This document shows positions 47,901 through 58,530 of a DNA stretch of 64,000 bases, in pieces. The DNA is from Hydractinia symbiolongicarpus. Its lineage: Eukaryota; Cnidaria; Hydrozoa; Anthoathecata; Hydractiniidae. The translations under genes and the position numbers were made by a program. How positions within the stretch are numbered: the first letter of the stretch is position 1; the number at the start of each line of letters is the position of its first letter. Where the stretch lies: assembly GCF_029227915.1 (NCBI RefSeq), contig NC_079880.1:21392501-21456500 (forward strand), given 5' to 3'. The notes beneath the pieces were generated by a model. That model had not been told where the DNA came from, did not search any database, and was given only the letters and a program-made list of their open reading frames with translations.

Positions 47901-49684
47901 AGGTGAAGCAACAGAATCCAAAAGCATCAGAGGTAATAATATGGTTCTAATCATCATTAAGTCATCGAACTACCTTTTTTTCACTAAACACATTCCATTT
48001 TGGAATGTTATAGGTTCTCCAATCTTGTAACGACCATTTTACGCGTCCAAAAGAAGTAAGTAACACGGAGCCGGCATTACACTGAATAATCATGCTGTTT
48101 ACTCTTTAAATGTTATGATTGTATCAAATAAAAGTATTACTATTTAGGAACAGGCTTTGGGGGATGAGCAATGTTGCTTGACAAATGTAGATCCCTCAAG
48201 CAATTTCATTTGCAAAAAGATCGACAGTTATATAGGTAGATCGCTAGTTCATGCAGTCCATAACAAACTCTTCCAAATATCTTCCAATGTGAGCACGCTG
48301 GTAATAAAACACTGATCAATTTTGTTGATATTCTAGGCCATGGTGTATTTGCTTTAAAAAAATTCATACCTGGCGACTTTCTTCTCCAGTATCCTGGAAG
48401 TTTAGTGACCGCGGAAAAGGGTGATAAACTGGAAAAATACTATGAAAAGAAAGGAAAAGGATGCTATCTTTACTTTTTTAATTACCATGGAAAAAAATTA
48501 TGGTAAGAATTTCGTTGGATTATCAAAAGTACGCTGATGCACCTTTCTACACATTTTTTAAATATATTTTTAGTGTGGATGCTACAAAAAACAATCGGTT
48601 GGGCAAATTTGTCAATGACAGCCAGAAGTCCTACGCCAACAGCGTAATGAAAGTAAAGACGTTTGGTGGGAAACCTTTTCTTTGCTTATACGCATTGAAA
48701 ACTATTGAGAAAGGTTCAGAGATCAGGTAACTATCTCTAACAAAGAAATGTAAACAATTAAATCCTGTCATCAATTATTACATTTTTTACAATTTCTATT
48801 TCTAGATATAGTTATGGCGAAACTTCTGGTCTGACTTGGCGAAAAATGGTAGGAGAAATAAAGTTAATTTAACTGTTAAATAAGGCTATCCTTTTCATAA
48901 AAACCGTGTTGTTGCTTTGGCCACCTAATACAACCACCACTTTATGTTGCGGAATAAATTTACAAAAATTAGCTAATTGAAAATATATAATTTGTCATTA
49001 AAATTAATATAAAGTCATTAAAATTTCAAAATATGTTAGTTTTTTTCAAAACACATAAGTGTAATTTCCAAAGTAAACAAAAAAGAGCCTGCCATAAATT
49101 TGACATCGCACATACCGGACGAACATGCCAGAATATGTGCTTCGGCCATCTAAGTCTGCAATGCAACAAAAACGTATTGTGCGCACACGAAAATTGCAGT
49201 GCGGCGCTTTGCTAACACATTTACCTAATATTTGATTCAGCCTCAGTCTTGAATACATTTTTATCACAAATATCAAGTGTAAAGGTACTACAGATACATT
49301 TGCGATCATTGTTAAGGACGATAGTTTTTCAGCATGATCAACAATAAAATGAAAAGTTACTTACTTTTTCTGTACATGTTATCTTGATGAAATTTATCTG
49401 ATTGTTTCTTCAAATTGTATCGTTTATAGGCAAACTACAAAAGGCCATTTTCCTTGACAACTCTGGTAAGTAACTCTCATTTGCAATTTGCAGTATGAAG
49501 CAACCGCCTTTTTAAACACTTTGTTCTACTTCTTAATTAGGGTAAGATGGATGAATCAGTAGACGCCAACTTAGAGGTAATCAAGATTTATACCACTATT
49601 ATTGTGGCAACTAATTCGTGTTATTTAAAAAACTTTCCATTTCCATTTTAGCTATCACCTGATCGAGAATTAGATTTAGGTTAA
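38960..49684 (+). CDS. Multidomain protein: OB-fold-like / C2H2 zinc fingers / tyrosine-recombinase-like / SET (28 exons)
   Basis: 28 exons with continuous phase give 1448 codons, then TAA at 49682. Exons: 38960-39281, 40961-41089, 41161-41186, 41808-41864, 41947-42010, 42259-42290, 42522-42584, 42670-42738, 42862-43292, 43846-45502, 45724-45786, 45868-45951, 46075-46134, 46376-46429, 46667-47034, 47174-47195, 47440-47505, 47580-47651, 47738-47809, 47894-47932, 48014-48055, 48148-48235, 48337-48502, 48574-48726, 48806-48848, 49430-49465, 49541-49576, 49652-49684. Order: OB-like residues 1-107, acidic/Lys-rich linkers, two C2H2 fingers (~335-410), YR-like domain (~560-880), acidic linkers, a ~120-residue unknown block (~1037-1160), SET (~1294-1410). 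It suggests a chromatin factor partly derived from a recombinase. The first exon is not placed; an ATG at 38742 is a candidate. Confidence 0.9.
39420..39950 (+). repeat. Tandem array of a ~128-bp dispersed repeat (intron 1 of the ZnF-YR-SET gene)
   Basis: Four units starting near 39422, 39547, 39677 and 39803. Each has 'GTGGAA-AATCCACGGGG', 'CGCCCGTCCTTTATATATCGCATTTCGTGTTTCCGTA' and 'CAGACGGAATACGGCTATTATTAA' segments. Single copies occur at 9105-9195 and 38190-38335. Confidence 0.88.
40328..40669 (-). mobile_element. Possible retrotransposon fragment with degenerate 2A-like peptide
   Basis: The minus-strand open frame contains IILSGDIAKNPWPGSH. LINE polyproteins of several invertebrates carry a similar SGDIxxNPGP motif near the N-terminus (a 2A-like ribosome-skipping sequence); here a Trp replaces the Gly of NPG. 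The rest of the frame is not recognisable. Lies in the first placed intron of the ZnF-YR-SET gene, antisense. Confidence 0.4.
41373..41752. mobile_element. MITE in intron (ACCGTAAATGCTCGATTAAG ends)
   Basis: The left end ACCGTAAATGCTCGATTAAGCGCCC and the right end GGGAGCTTAATTGAACATTTATGGA are imperfect inverted repeats about 380 bp apart. They lie between the exons at 41161-41186 and 41808-41864. GGGCG-TTT-like internal words link it to the other 'GGGCGTTTATT' elements in the window. Confidence 0.65.
42862..43292 (+). CDS. Exon with basic region and first C2H2 finger (part of ZnF-YR-SET gene)
   Basis: 143 codons, phase 0 in and phase 2 out. A Lys/Arg-rich helical stretch (KKREFQHRLKKRNAPLRKVK) is a possible nuclear localisation signal. 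Finger 1 is KCSVCGAFVSEKLRRHLQEKH, C-x2-C-x10-H-x4-H. Finger 2 begins here (LPCMECSEWHTR) and is completed across the 553-bp intron by RLDHHLKRHPFHK in the next exon (C-x2-C-x9-H-x3-H), so an intron interrupts a zinc finger. Confidence 0.85.
43619..43691 (+). repeat. tRNA-like sequence (probable tRNA-derived relic)
   Basis: Has an A-box-like TGTAGTGGTAGCGC and a B-box-like GGTTTGATTCC. A seven-pair acceptor stem can form (GGCGGAG with CTCTGCT, two G-U pairs) and the anticodon loop CTTGTAA would read TGT (Thr). The anticodon stem pairs poorly and the D stem is short, so it is more likely a tRNA pseudogene or SINE head than a working tRNA. Lies in the intron that splits zinc finger 2. Confidence 0.55.
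43846..45502 (+). CDS. Large exon encoding the tyrosine-recombinase-like domain (part of ZnF-YR-SET gene)
   Basis: 552 codons plus one base. An N-terminal SAM-like/core-binding region (TLRARYGSLGMFLQYLRR) precedes a catalytic-fold region. First Arg in GNGLRASNIIEL (R704), beta-hairpin Lys-rich YKYKTSTIYGEKF, second Arg in RVRCGLATFA (R819), Tyr in TDMHYNLLSNRR (Y853). The R-R spacing (115) and R-Y spacing (34) match tyrosine recombinases. The His of the HxxR box is Thr and the later His/Trp position is Asn, so strand-exchange activity is doubtful. The exon would run on to a stop at 45535 if the donor CAG|GTAAAC at 45503 were not used, giving a shorter isoform ending ...YFKRYGT. Confidence 0.85.
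48148..48848 (+). CDS. SET-domain exons (part of ZnF-YR-SET gene)
   Basis: Four exons (48148-48235, 48337-48502, 48574-48726, 48806-48848) in continuous phase. Motifs in order: GHGVFALKKFIPGDFLLQY, GCYLYFFNYHGKKLC, VDATKNNRLGKFVNDS, IRYSYGE. The layout is closest to KMT5A/SETD8-type SET domains (GKGV..., CVDAT..NRLGR.INHS, YDYG). The usual NHS box reads NDS (N1363, D1364, S1365), while the catalytic Tyr-type YxYG is kept (Y1401/Y1403). No pre-SET or post-SET cysteines are seen, also as in KMT5A. Predicted role: protein lysine methylation if active. Confidence 0.88.
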
Positions 49685-50289
49685 TGTTTCGTTTGTATTT
49701 AATGGAAGGTCCGTTTATGTAAATGTTAGATTTCACTCTATATGTTTAGATAACTACAGGGTCAGCGGACGTTAATTTTTTCTATCTCTTTAATTTTTAA
49801 ATATGCTACGCTAAAAGTATTGAACGATATTATTTTTAACTGCCATTTTGTATATTGCGTGTATATATGATTATACTCATTACTGCGTATCTAACTATTA
49901 ACTTTTAGTTGGTTCTTACAAACTAAGATTTGGATAGTTACAGTACTATTTTAACCTAATTTAGTGATAATTTCTGATCTTTGGCGAAACTATAGCGCTG
50001 TCCCTGTAAATGTATTTATTCAATCTGTAATCAGTGTTGATTTAAAGATAATTATAGTTACGAAATAATTAGCTTGTAATGGTTGCAATGGTTGTTTTGA
50101 TTATCCCAGTAATAATCCTTTGTAAACAATTATGCAAAACTGCACCATTACTTTTAGTTCATCTGTAGCCAATTATTGCTTAGTTCTTGTTACACGATAA
50201 ATTAAAAGACACACAAAATGTAGCATATTTTGGTATTCTTGTCAGCGTAATTGCTGGGAAACCTTTTCTTTGCTTATACGCTCTTGTTG
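49685..50289. other. 3' flank; holds a 27-bp fragment of SET exon sequence at 50255-50281
   Basis: AT-rich 3' region of the ZnF-YR-SET gene. The 27 nt at 50255-50281 (TGGGAAACCTTTTCTTTGCTTATACGC in two parts: TGGGAAACCTTTTC, TTTGCTTATACGC) equal 48667-48693 inside the SET domain exon. A CAGCGTAA word just upstream also matches, separated by a deletion. Confidence 0.7.
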
Positions 50290-50785
50290 TTAGTAATTTA
50301 AAAAGTGGCGGCTGATCATCACAATGATGGAATTGATCTGGTAGATCTGTGACAGAAAAAAAACCTAGAGGGTTTTGAGAAAATTAAAATTCTTTCTCTT
50401 CCAAGAAAAGAATTTAGAAGGAAACAACGCAACAAGTGAATAGTTGGATAAAGCATCAACAAAGAGTAGACTTCGACACATATTTTTAAACCTATTTAAA
50501 CCTGCAACAATGCTTTTTTTGCATTGATCGAGTCGGGTACTTTGATGGAGTTATCACTCTCCAAAGATAAGGCTGGGTGTAATTAAACCCCATTGCCGAT
50601 TTAACTATTTGGAAAAGATAGTTTACCTCATCTATTATAAAAAGAATAGGTACGATTTGCGGATTGTTTAATACTGGTGGATTCATTTGAGATTTCTGGT
50701 CAAACACTGGTATGATGGCAATCGCAATGCAAATCAATTGCAGACAGCACAGTGCGCGATACGGATTTGTGAAGTACTGCACCAC
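50290..50785 (-). CDS. Candidate small membrane protein, 71 aa, 2 exons
   Basis: Exon 1 is 50627-50785 (ATG at 50783-50785, donor GAG|GTAAAC). Exon 2 is 50290-50346 (acceptor TTTTTCTGTCACAG), joined in phase 0 with TAA at 50290-50292. The N-terminal half has a hydrophobic segment (ALCCLQLICIAIAIIPVF). A second hydrophobic segment (IVPILFIIDE then IYQINSIIVMI) is formed across the junction. Composition and good splice signals support a real gene, but I do not recognise the family, and the short length leaves room for chance. Its 3' UTR would run antisense through the SET-exon fragment at 50255-50281. Confidence 0.5.
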
Positions 50786-51498
50786 TTATTGCGACAAAGT
50801 AAAAAAACAATATATGTATATAAAATAAGAATAACAATAAAGTGAACTACACCTTCATAGTGTTTTTAGAACAAAAGGATATGTTTTTATCAAAGAAGTT
50901 ACTGACCATAAAAATGTACCTTCCCCAAATAAACTAATTAATGTTTCGCCCAGAAATGCATGTTGTTATGTATTTTAAGAGTTAGCACAAAATCTGAAAA
51001 ATAAACAGTTAACAACACTTTAAATATTGCATAGTTCTTCCAGCAAAAAAATGTAAAATGTAAAAAATATTCTTGCAAGGAATAAATTATTGCATGCAGT
51101 CCTTCCCCACCAAACTTTACACAAAATGTCAAAATGAACGGTTTGTGAGAAGTAGATCCGTATTAACAAAAACAGTTTTTTCAGCAACTTGAATACTGTC
51201 TTTAACCAAAAAATTTTTTTCACAAAATACAAATCTCATACAGTAGACTGCTACGAAATTTATATAAAATATTTACAGAAAGTAAAAGCATGGTGTAAAA
51301 TCTAATTAGAGGGTCCAAGGAGTCTCTATTTATATATATGTATATATAGATAACGAGACAGTCAAGTAATCGAGACAAATTTAGGATATGACCGTAGGCT
51401 GTCTGGTGCGTTTATCATTATTTCGCACTTTTTAAATTGGTTATTCTACTTTGTCTAAGGGCCGGAATATTTCCCATATGAGAAATAAGGCCCTTAAG
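50786..51498. other. Non-coding sequence
   Basis: No supported gene. Would contain the promoter of the candidate gene at 50290-50785. A short TATATATATG run lies at about 51335. Confidence 0.35.
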
Positions 51499-52055
51499 GC
51501 GGGCTTGCACGTACAGTTTTCTTGTTAAAGAAATCTTTCGAAACAAGTATTTCATAGTGTAAGGAGCATTTCGAAATATTTTAAAACATTTCTAAAGTTT
51601 TTACCACCTGCTTTCTTCTAAAAGTTTTTTCAAAGGATGCCGACATCCTGACTATATCACATGGCGTACTTTCATTCATCACTTTGAGTTTGACATTGTG
51701 TATCTTCTAAACAAACGAAGATACGTAATTTTACGAACAAAAAACACAAACTATAATTGAATTCGATGCAGCGCGTAGATTTCGCAACAGGCAGGCACCA
51801 TATACGCCAACAGCAGAGGAACAAGGATGGTAAAAAACGTTTTATTTGAAGTAATATTTCCAGTGAGTAATAAAATAAAGGTGCAGTTTTTTCACTTTTG
51901 AATTTTTTTTGTATCGGGTTGACCATGGCACCTGAATTACACCATGACTCAAGTGATTACAAACATTTCGCAATAAAGATTGATATAGTGTAAAAAGCTT
52001 GAAATTTTTCTTTCGAAAGTTTTCTTTAACAAGAAAACTGTACGTGTAAGCCCGC
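51499..52055. mobile_element. DNA element with ~45-bp TIRs (GCGGGCTTGCACGTACAG)
   Basis: The left TIR starts GCGGGCTTGCACGTACAG at 51499 and continues TTTTCTTGTTAAAGAAA. The right end at 52011-52055 is the near-perfect reverse complement, ending CTGTACGTGTAAGCCCGC. Length is 557 bp. The internal minus-strand frame (51672-51926) is too short and unlike a transposase, so it is non-autonomous. A target duplication was not settled. Confidence 0.88.
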
Positions 52056-52275
52056 ATTTACTATATTGTTCTTTTAAGATAAGCGGTTTTTTTAAAGATA
52101 ATGCTGAACTACACATTGAAGCATTCCCTCAAAATTTTAAAATAAAGCTTAAATATGGCAAATTTTCGTAAGATGCAGATAATAACGAAAACAAATTATT
52201 TCGGACTAAATTAAATAACGTACACGATTTATTTCAAGAAAATTTTTGGAAAATTTCCATAAAATATCAAAAAAT

Positions 52276-52402
52276 CGGCTAACGATGAGCTAGCGATGAG
52301 TTCAGCAGTGAGCTAAGCAGGTATTTTTACGTTGACACTATGGGCTAAGGTCTTAGCGCGTCATGCGCATTATGGTTAGCTCATCGTTAGCCCATAGTGA
52401 GA
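52276..52402. repeat. Nested palindromes (GGCTAACGATGAGCTA and CACTATGGGCTA)
   Basis: Outer arms GGCTAACGATGAGCTA / TTAGCTCATCGTTAGCC enclose other 'GATGAG' copies. Inner arms CACTATGGGCTA / TTAGCCCATAGTG overlap them. Looks like a small rearranged MITE. Confidence 0.6.
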
Positions 52403-52691
52403 ACCAAGGTTAAACGATTTGTTAAGCGGGTCATTGTTCCTCTTTGGTTTCCTTTTTTTTAAACTATACTTGAAAAATAATTAGATTAATATAAATAAAT
52501 TAGAATTAATGGACATTTTCAATTCTCCGACAAGTACTACAACATAATTTACCGTACACAAGGTTACAAAGATTTATTTTCTTTGTTTTTGAAAGGAGCA
52601 AAAAATTAACTTTTCTTTTAAGATGTTGCCTTAGGTAAAAAAAAAGAAAAAAAGATTAATGAGACATATCAAAAAACGAATATCAATAAAG

Positions 52692-52855
52692 GTCTGAAAT
52701 ATCCCACCTGTTATTATTACAAGTTTGTTAGACATAATAATGTCTGAATTATCCCACCGTCTGAATTATCCCACCATGTCTGAATTATCCCACCATTTGT
52801 CTGAATAATCCCACCATGTCTGAATATTCCCACCATTGTCTGAATAACCCCACCA
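52692..52855 (+). repeat. Tandem repeat TGTCTGAATTATCCCACCA, ~19-26 bp
   Basis: About seven copies of GTCTGAATTATCCCACC with variants, from 52692 to the beginning of the (TAA)n array. Confidence 0.88.
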
Positions 52856-53138
<283 letters not shown>

Positions 53139-54053
53139 TATATTTATTGAGTAGTACTATTCTATCATGAAATTTAAATTGCCATAATTTTCTTTCTATT
53201 TGATTAAAGGAGGTAACCTTTCATATATGGTGTACTTATAAGTTGTTTATTTCATATACCAAAAGGATTTTATCCAAAAATTATTTAAACGCTAAAAAAT
53301 TAATACCATGTTAGAATAGTACTACTACATTAAATTGGCAATAAATTCTTACCCATAATCTCTTTCACACCCAGATTATATTTTTTGGGGTAAGTTTTAA
53401 ATGCCCTTTAACACTACAATAAAGATTTGGAGTCTCTTTTGTTTTATTGTTATTATTTTTCAATTTGCCGAAAATTCAAGTAAAACATATCTCAGCTTAT
53501 TCGATGCTCTAAATCACGGAAGCAAGTTTCAACATTTCAGCGAAAATTCTTCCTACGTTAAAATATAGTGAAATAATTAAAAAATAATGTTGGAAATAGA
53601 AGTAACATGACTGCAGCTGTATAATGATAAACTTTTTTTTATATTATTTTTCCTAACAGGTACCTGCTGCGACGCATTTATCTCTAATGTTAGAATAATA
53701 CTACTCGAAAAATCGAAAGTTTGTACAGTGATATTTCTCTGTTGAGCTATGCAATGGAGGTGTAGCTTATTTTGCAGATGAGTTCAGAGACAGGAGAATA
53801 ATCGACAATCGAAGTTACAATGCCACGTGACCAGCTAGCGCTATTTTGCGGCTACGTTTTCTATCTCAGTTATATAAATTTTTACCCTTTTTTGTTACAG
53901 AACCCTGTTTGAAGACAACGTGATTTTGTTATTTAGAACTAACTATAAACGAATATTTCTTAAGAAAAAAAACTTCATTCAGTCAAGTAAGCATTCAGAA
54001 TAGTTTTTAAGTATTCGCATGGCTGTTTGTGTCATTTCAGTCAGTTTTGGGAT
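53139..54053. other. Non-coding sequence with TAGAATAGTACTACT motifs
   Basis: Contains AGTAGTACTATTCTA at 53149-53163, its reverse complement form near 53312, and a variant near 53691. The same motif is arrayed at 57046-57220. No gene supported. Confidence 0.5.
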
Positions 54054-54560
54054 TAACACTATTCGGTTCGCTCCCTGACTAACCCCGCCCCCCACCCTTT
54101 TCCCCTCTTCTTTTTGCTATGTAGCATAGCTATGATACTATTTGAGTTTTCGTATTTATCTATTAGACACCTGCCTACCAAATATTTAGGTTACATACCT
54201 CCCAGAGCCTTAGATATTGGCCATTTTTGGACACTAGCCCCTAAATTTCTTTGAGATCCTCAAGATCCGTAAAATAAAATAACTTTCGCTAGGATGATTC
54301 TTGAAACTTGTGACTAACAACATAACTTCATTTTATTAACAAAAATCATTCTAGAAAGTTTTCACACGTGGTTAACAGGATTTTTGCGGATTTTACCCAA
54401 AAATCAGGAAAAATTGCACTTTCGGGCAATAGGAAATATGAAAAAACGGAAGATATGTTGTTAAGCAACTTTTATTTGGCTATCAGAAACTTTAAACAGA
54501 ATGTTAAAATTTCGATCTAGTAATTCATTTCTAATCAGAAATGATATTACTTTAAAGAAA
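54054..54560 (-). mobile_element. Inverted relic of the piggyBac-type MITE family
   Basis: Begins TTAACACTATTCGGTTCG (compare TTAACCCTATTCGGTCCG). Then follow, reversed, the internal words of the 10884-11623 element: 'TCTATTAGACACCTGC', 'CCAAATATTTAGGTTACATACCTC', 'CCCCTAAATTTCTTTGAGATCC', 'CACACGTGGTTAACAG'. The far end is eroded. Confidence 0.75.
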
Positions 54561-54860
54561 AAAACTTTAGCGAAAGAAATTTCGCGATTTGTGGCCCCAA
54601 TCGCGAAAGTTTATTCTCGCAAAATATGTTGACACAGCCTATTCGCGAAAGTTAATTCTCACGAATTTTATTTTCTGTGTAGCTAATTTCTTTTGTAGAA
54701 ACATGTACTTCACTGAAAGACAAGAAACAAAAATAGGACAAATGCTGTCAACACCACCGCCCATTGCGAAAGGTAATTCTCGCAAAAAAAATTATAGAAA
54801 TGACAGATTGCGAAAGTTTTTCCCGTGAAAATAAATGAAGGGTGTCATTCGCTAAAGTTT
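54561..54860. repeat. GCGAAAGTTTATTCTCGC repeat cluster
   Basis: Repeated ATTCGCGAAAGTTAATTCTC / TCGCGAAAGTTTATTCTCGC-like words occur at least five times between 54567 and 54830. It looks like a decayed interspersed repeat with short palindromic units. Confidence 0.6.
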
Positions 54861-57045
54861 TTTCCCTTGATTTTGCGTTTTTTGACTCGCGCACTTAATA
54901 TAAATTATGTCTGTCATATGAAAATTAAAATCCATGCCTGATTGCTGTCAGCATTACTTCTTGCTAACGTCAGCATTTTTTTAAAAAGAAGATCTATTGT
55001 TCGACAGATATTTTTATCAATATTTGTTTAAAATTATTCAAATAAAGTATTATTTTGATACTTTAATGACATTCAACTATGTAACCACTATTTATCGATT
55101 TACTCAGTTACCAATTAGACAAAAAGTCCGCAAAGGTTGATTCACCTTTTCAATGAGATGTGGCTTATTTAGTGTATTTTTGGTTGTAAAGAATCCTTTT
55201 TTACTACTTTGAATCAAAATAAACAATTTCACTGGGCGCTAGAATAAAAAAAACCCTGATAAAAGACTAGGGCGTAAATGGCCGTGACTGCAGAAAAACA
55301 TTAACGCCACAGGGCATTTTTTTTCCTTAAATTTTAAATTGAAAAAAATTGAACTACTAAAAATTTCAGGGTCGTTGGTTTAGCTAATCCTTAAGTATGC
55401 TAGGTAGAGCTTGTATTGACGTAAGATAAATGGAAAAGTGATACGATATGTATGTTTCGTATGTTCAACGATTGTGATTAATATGCATTGAAAAATACAA
55501 AGTGATCTTCTTTACTAAAGTTGTAAAGTTCTTAGCACTCGGTTCCTTTCGCCTGAAATGCATGGCAAAATCAAATGTGTGTAAAAAAGTGTATCCAAAA
55601 AGACGTCGAAACATCGTATGAAGAATTTATTATAAATTGTCTGTGTAGGAAAGGTGTTTAAACACATTATATATTTCAGACACACTTTGATCTAAACACT
55701 GAAGCCGACGATAACGCCAACGATGTAAGTGATGTCGATTTTCACCATACCATACCATAACATAACATTCTGGTAGAGAAGTAATAGAAGTAGATCCCGA
55801 ACATCACGATAACTTCGACGACACCTTATCTGACAGCGAGGTTGAGGCGAAAAAATCCAATACATGAAGAAAGATGTTTTTAAGTAGTGACATTAAAGAG
55901 TTGCAAGCAAATGTGCTAAAATAATAAGATTTGGGCCAATTACAGAGTATAGAGTTTCAGAAAGCTTGAAAGGTTCCGAATTGCTGGGAAAATACTTATT
56001 TGCTCAACTGCGTACAAGACTTACTTACGAAAGGAAACAATAAGTTTTTTCCACATTTAGGTCCAGTTCAGTTTGCGTCACATACTATTCAAATAGTAAC
56101 GATCAAAGGACTAATACTTTTTATGTTTACCCCTGTTTGAAATATTTTGTTTTAGTGGCTTTGTGGTACAAATAAATTTTTGTTGCAACAACGCTTATTT
56201 ATTTCATTAACCGTTGAATCTCAATTATCTTTTCAATTGTAAACGAACTCCAATACTTTCCGTATGCTCTTAACGTACTTTATTAATATTATAGGGCTGG
56301 CATTAATTACGTGGTGTAGTTATTATTTTTATTTGTAAATAGACAAACCAATTCTCTCTTTCTAAAAAAAATTTTTCTTAGCAAAACAAGTTGGTTTATC
56401 AGACTAAAAGAAAGAGAAGATTGCACCGCTAGACCTTACTTCTATGCAATTCATTTGTCAGGTGCATTGTTTTTCCCCATTTTCCCACCAGATAACGAAA
56501 TTTATTCTTCATGAAAAAGTCCATAAATCCTGAAAAAATCGCAAACTATTCATCCAATAAATAGCCTGCTACAACTGCTATATTTAAAAACAAAATTTTC
56601 TTTTGAAACAGTGTTCCTGTGACCTCCTGAAAACTTATACCCGAATAAGTACATTGGTCTATTCGAACCACACATCACAATTTAAGATAGGTGGCATTTA
56701 TATAGGTCTGTTGTGTTTATGTTTCCTGCATAATTTGTGAAAAAAAGAAAAATGATTTTTAAACTTGCTGAAAGTGGTACTTAGGTCACAAAAAATTTTT
56801 AATGCCATCATCATGTTCGGGATACTTTTTTTTACTGTGCTAATCTTTGTCTAAAAAATAATTTTCAAATATTTCGACCAATTAGTGTTTAAAGCGATAC
56901 TTAGGTGAAAAAAAATTTTTTTTGTTATGTCGAAAGCAGACATTAAGTCAGGTCCAGAAACAATGCAGGGCACAGTTTTGTACTTCACAATCTGTCAAAG
57001 TTACCCTTTGTAAATGGATTACGGAGAGGTCTTATTATCACAACA
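54861..57045. other. Mostly non-coding; exon-like acidic fragments at 55680-55860
   Basis: 55680-55724 has an acceptor (TATTTCAG) and a donor (GTAAGT) around 15 acidic codons (THFDLNTEADDNAND). A second acidic stretch at about 55784-55867 (VDPEHHDNFDDTLSDSEVEA) follows but does not join in phase, then runs into a stop. This may be a gene relic or two exons of something I cannot complete. Nothing else is supported here. Confidence 0.35.
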
Positions 57046-57220
57046 GGTTAGAATAATACTACTTTATGTTAGAATAGTCCTGCTGATAGAATAATACTAC
57101 TCTGTTAGAATAGTCCTGCTGATAGAATAATACTACTCTGTTAGAATAGTACTACTAAAAGGTAGAATAGTACTACTAAAAGGTAGAATAGTACTACTAT
57201 GTTAGAATAGTACTACTAAT
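57046..57220 (+). repeat. TAGAATAGTACTACT tandem cluster
   Basis: About nine copies of TTAGAATA-TACTACT / TAGAATAGTCCTGCTGA in mixed spacing directly before the (TAA)n-type array at 57221. Confidence 0.85.
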
Positions 57221-58076
<856 letters not shown>

Positions 58077-58084
58077 TATCCCTG

Positions 58085-58530
58085 CGGGCACACGACGCTT
58101 ATTCAACGTTGAGTCAACGTTAAATTCTGAGCGCGACGTCCAGCCAAAATTCAATGTCATTATAACGTTATGTTCGCAACGTCGATGCGACCGACGTAAA
58201 CCCAACGTCTTTTCATCATTGATTTTACAAAGTCGATGCGCCGGACAATAATCCAACGTTTTTTGAACGTTGGATAGCAACGTCAATGCGCCTGACGTAA
58301 TTCAACAACTTTTCAACGTTATGTTTGCAGCGTCGATGCGACCGACGTAAATCCAACGTCTTTTAAACGCTGGGTTTGCAACGTCAATGCGCCTGACGTA
58401 ATTCAACGACTTTTGAACGTTATGTTTGCAGCGTCGATGCAACCGACGTAAATCCAACGTCTTTTAAACGCTGGGTTTGCAACGTCGATGCAACTGACGT
58501 AAATCCAACGTCTGTTCATCGTCACATGCA
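58085..58530 (+). repeat. Minisatellite, unit ~50-51 bp (GACGTAAATCCAACGTC...)
   Basis: Units of the type 'CGTCGATGCGACCGACGTAA' + 'ATCCAACGTCTTTTAAACG' + 'CTGGGTTTGCAA' start near 58183, 58231, 58282, 58332, 58383, 58433 and 58483. Neighbouring units alternate between two variants (CGACCGACG/ATCCAACG and CGCCTGACG/ATTCAACG), implying a ~101-bp dimeric step. It starts with TGCGGGCACACGACG, the kind of sequence found at DNA-element ends. Confidence 0.88.
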
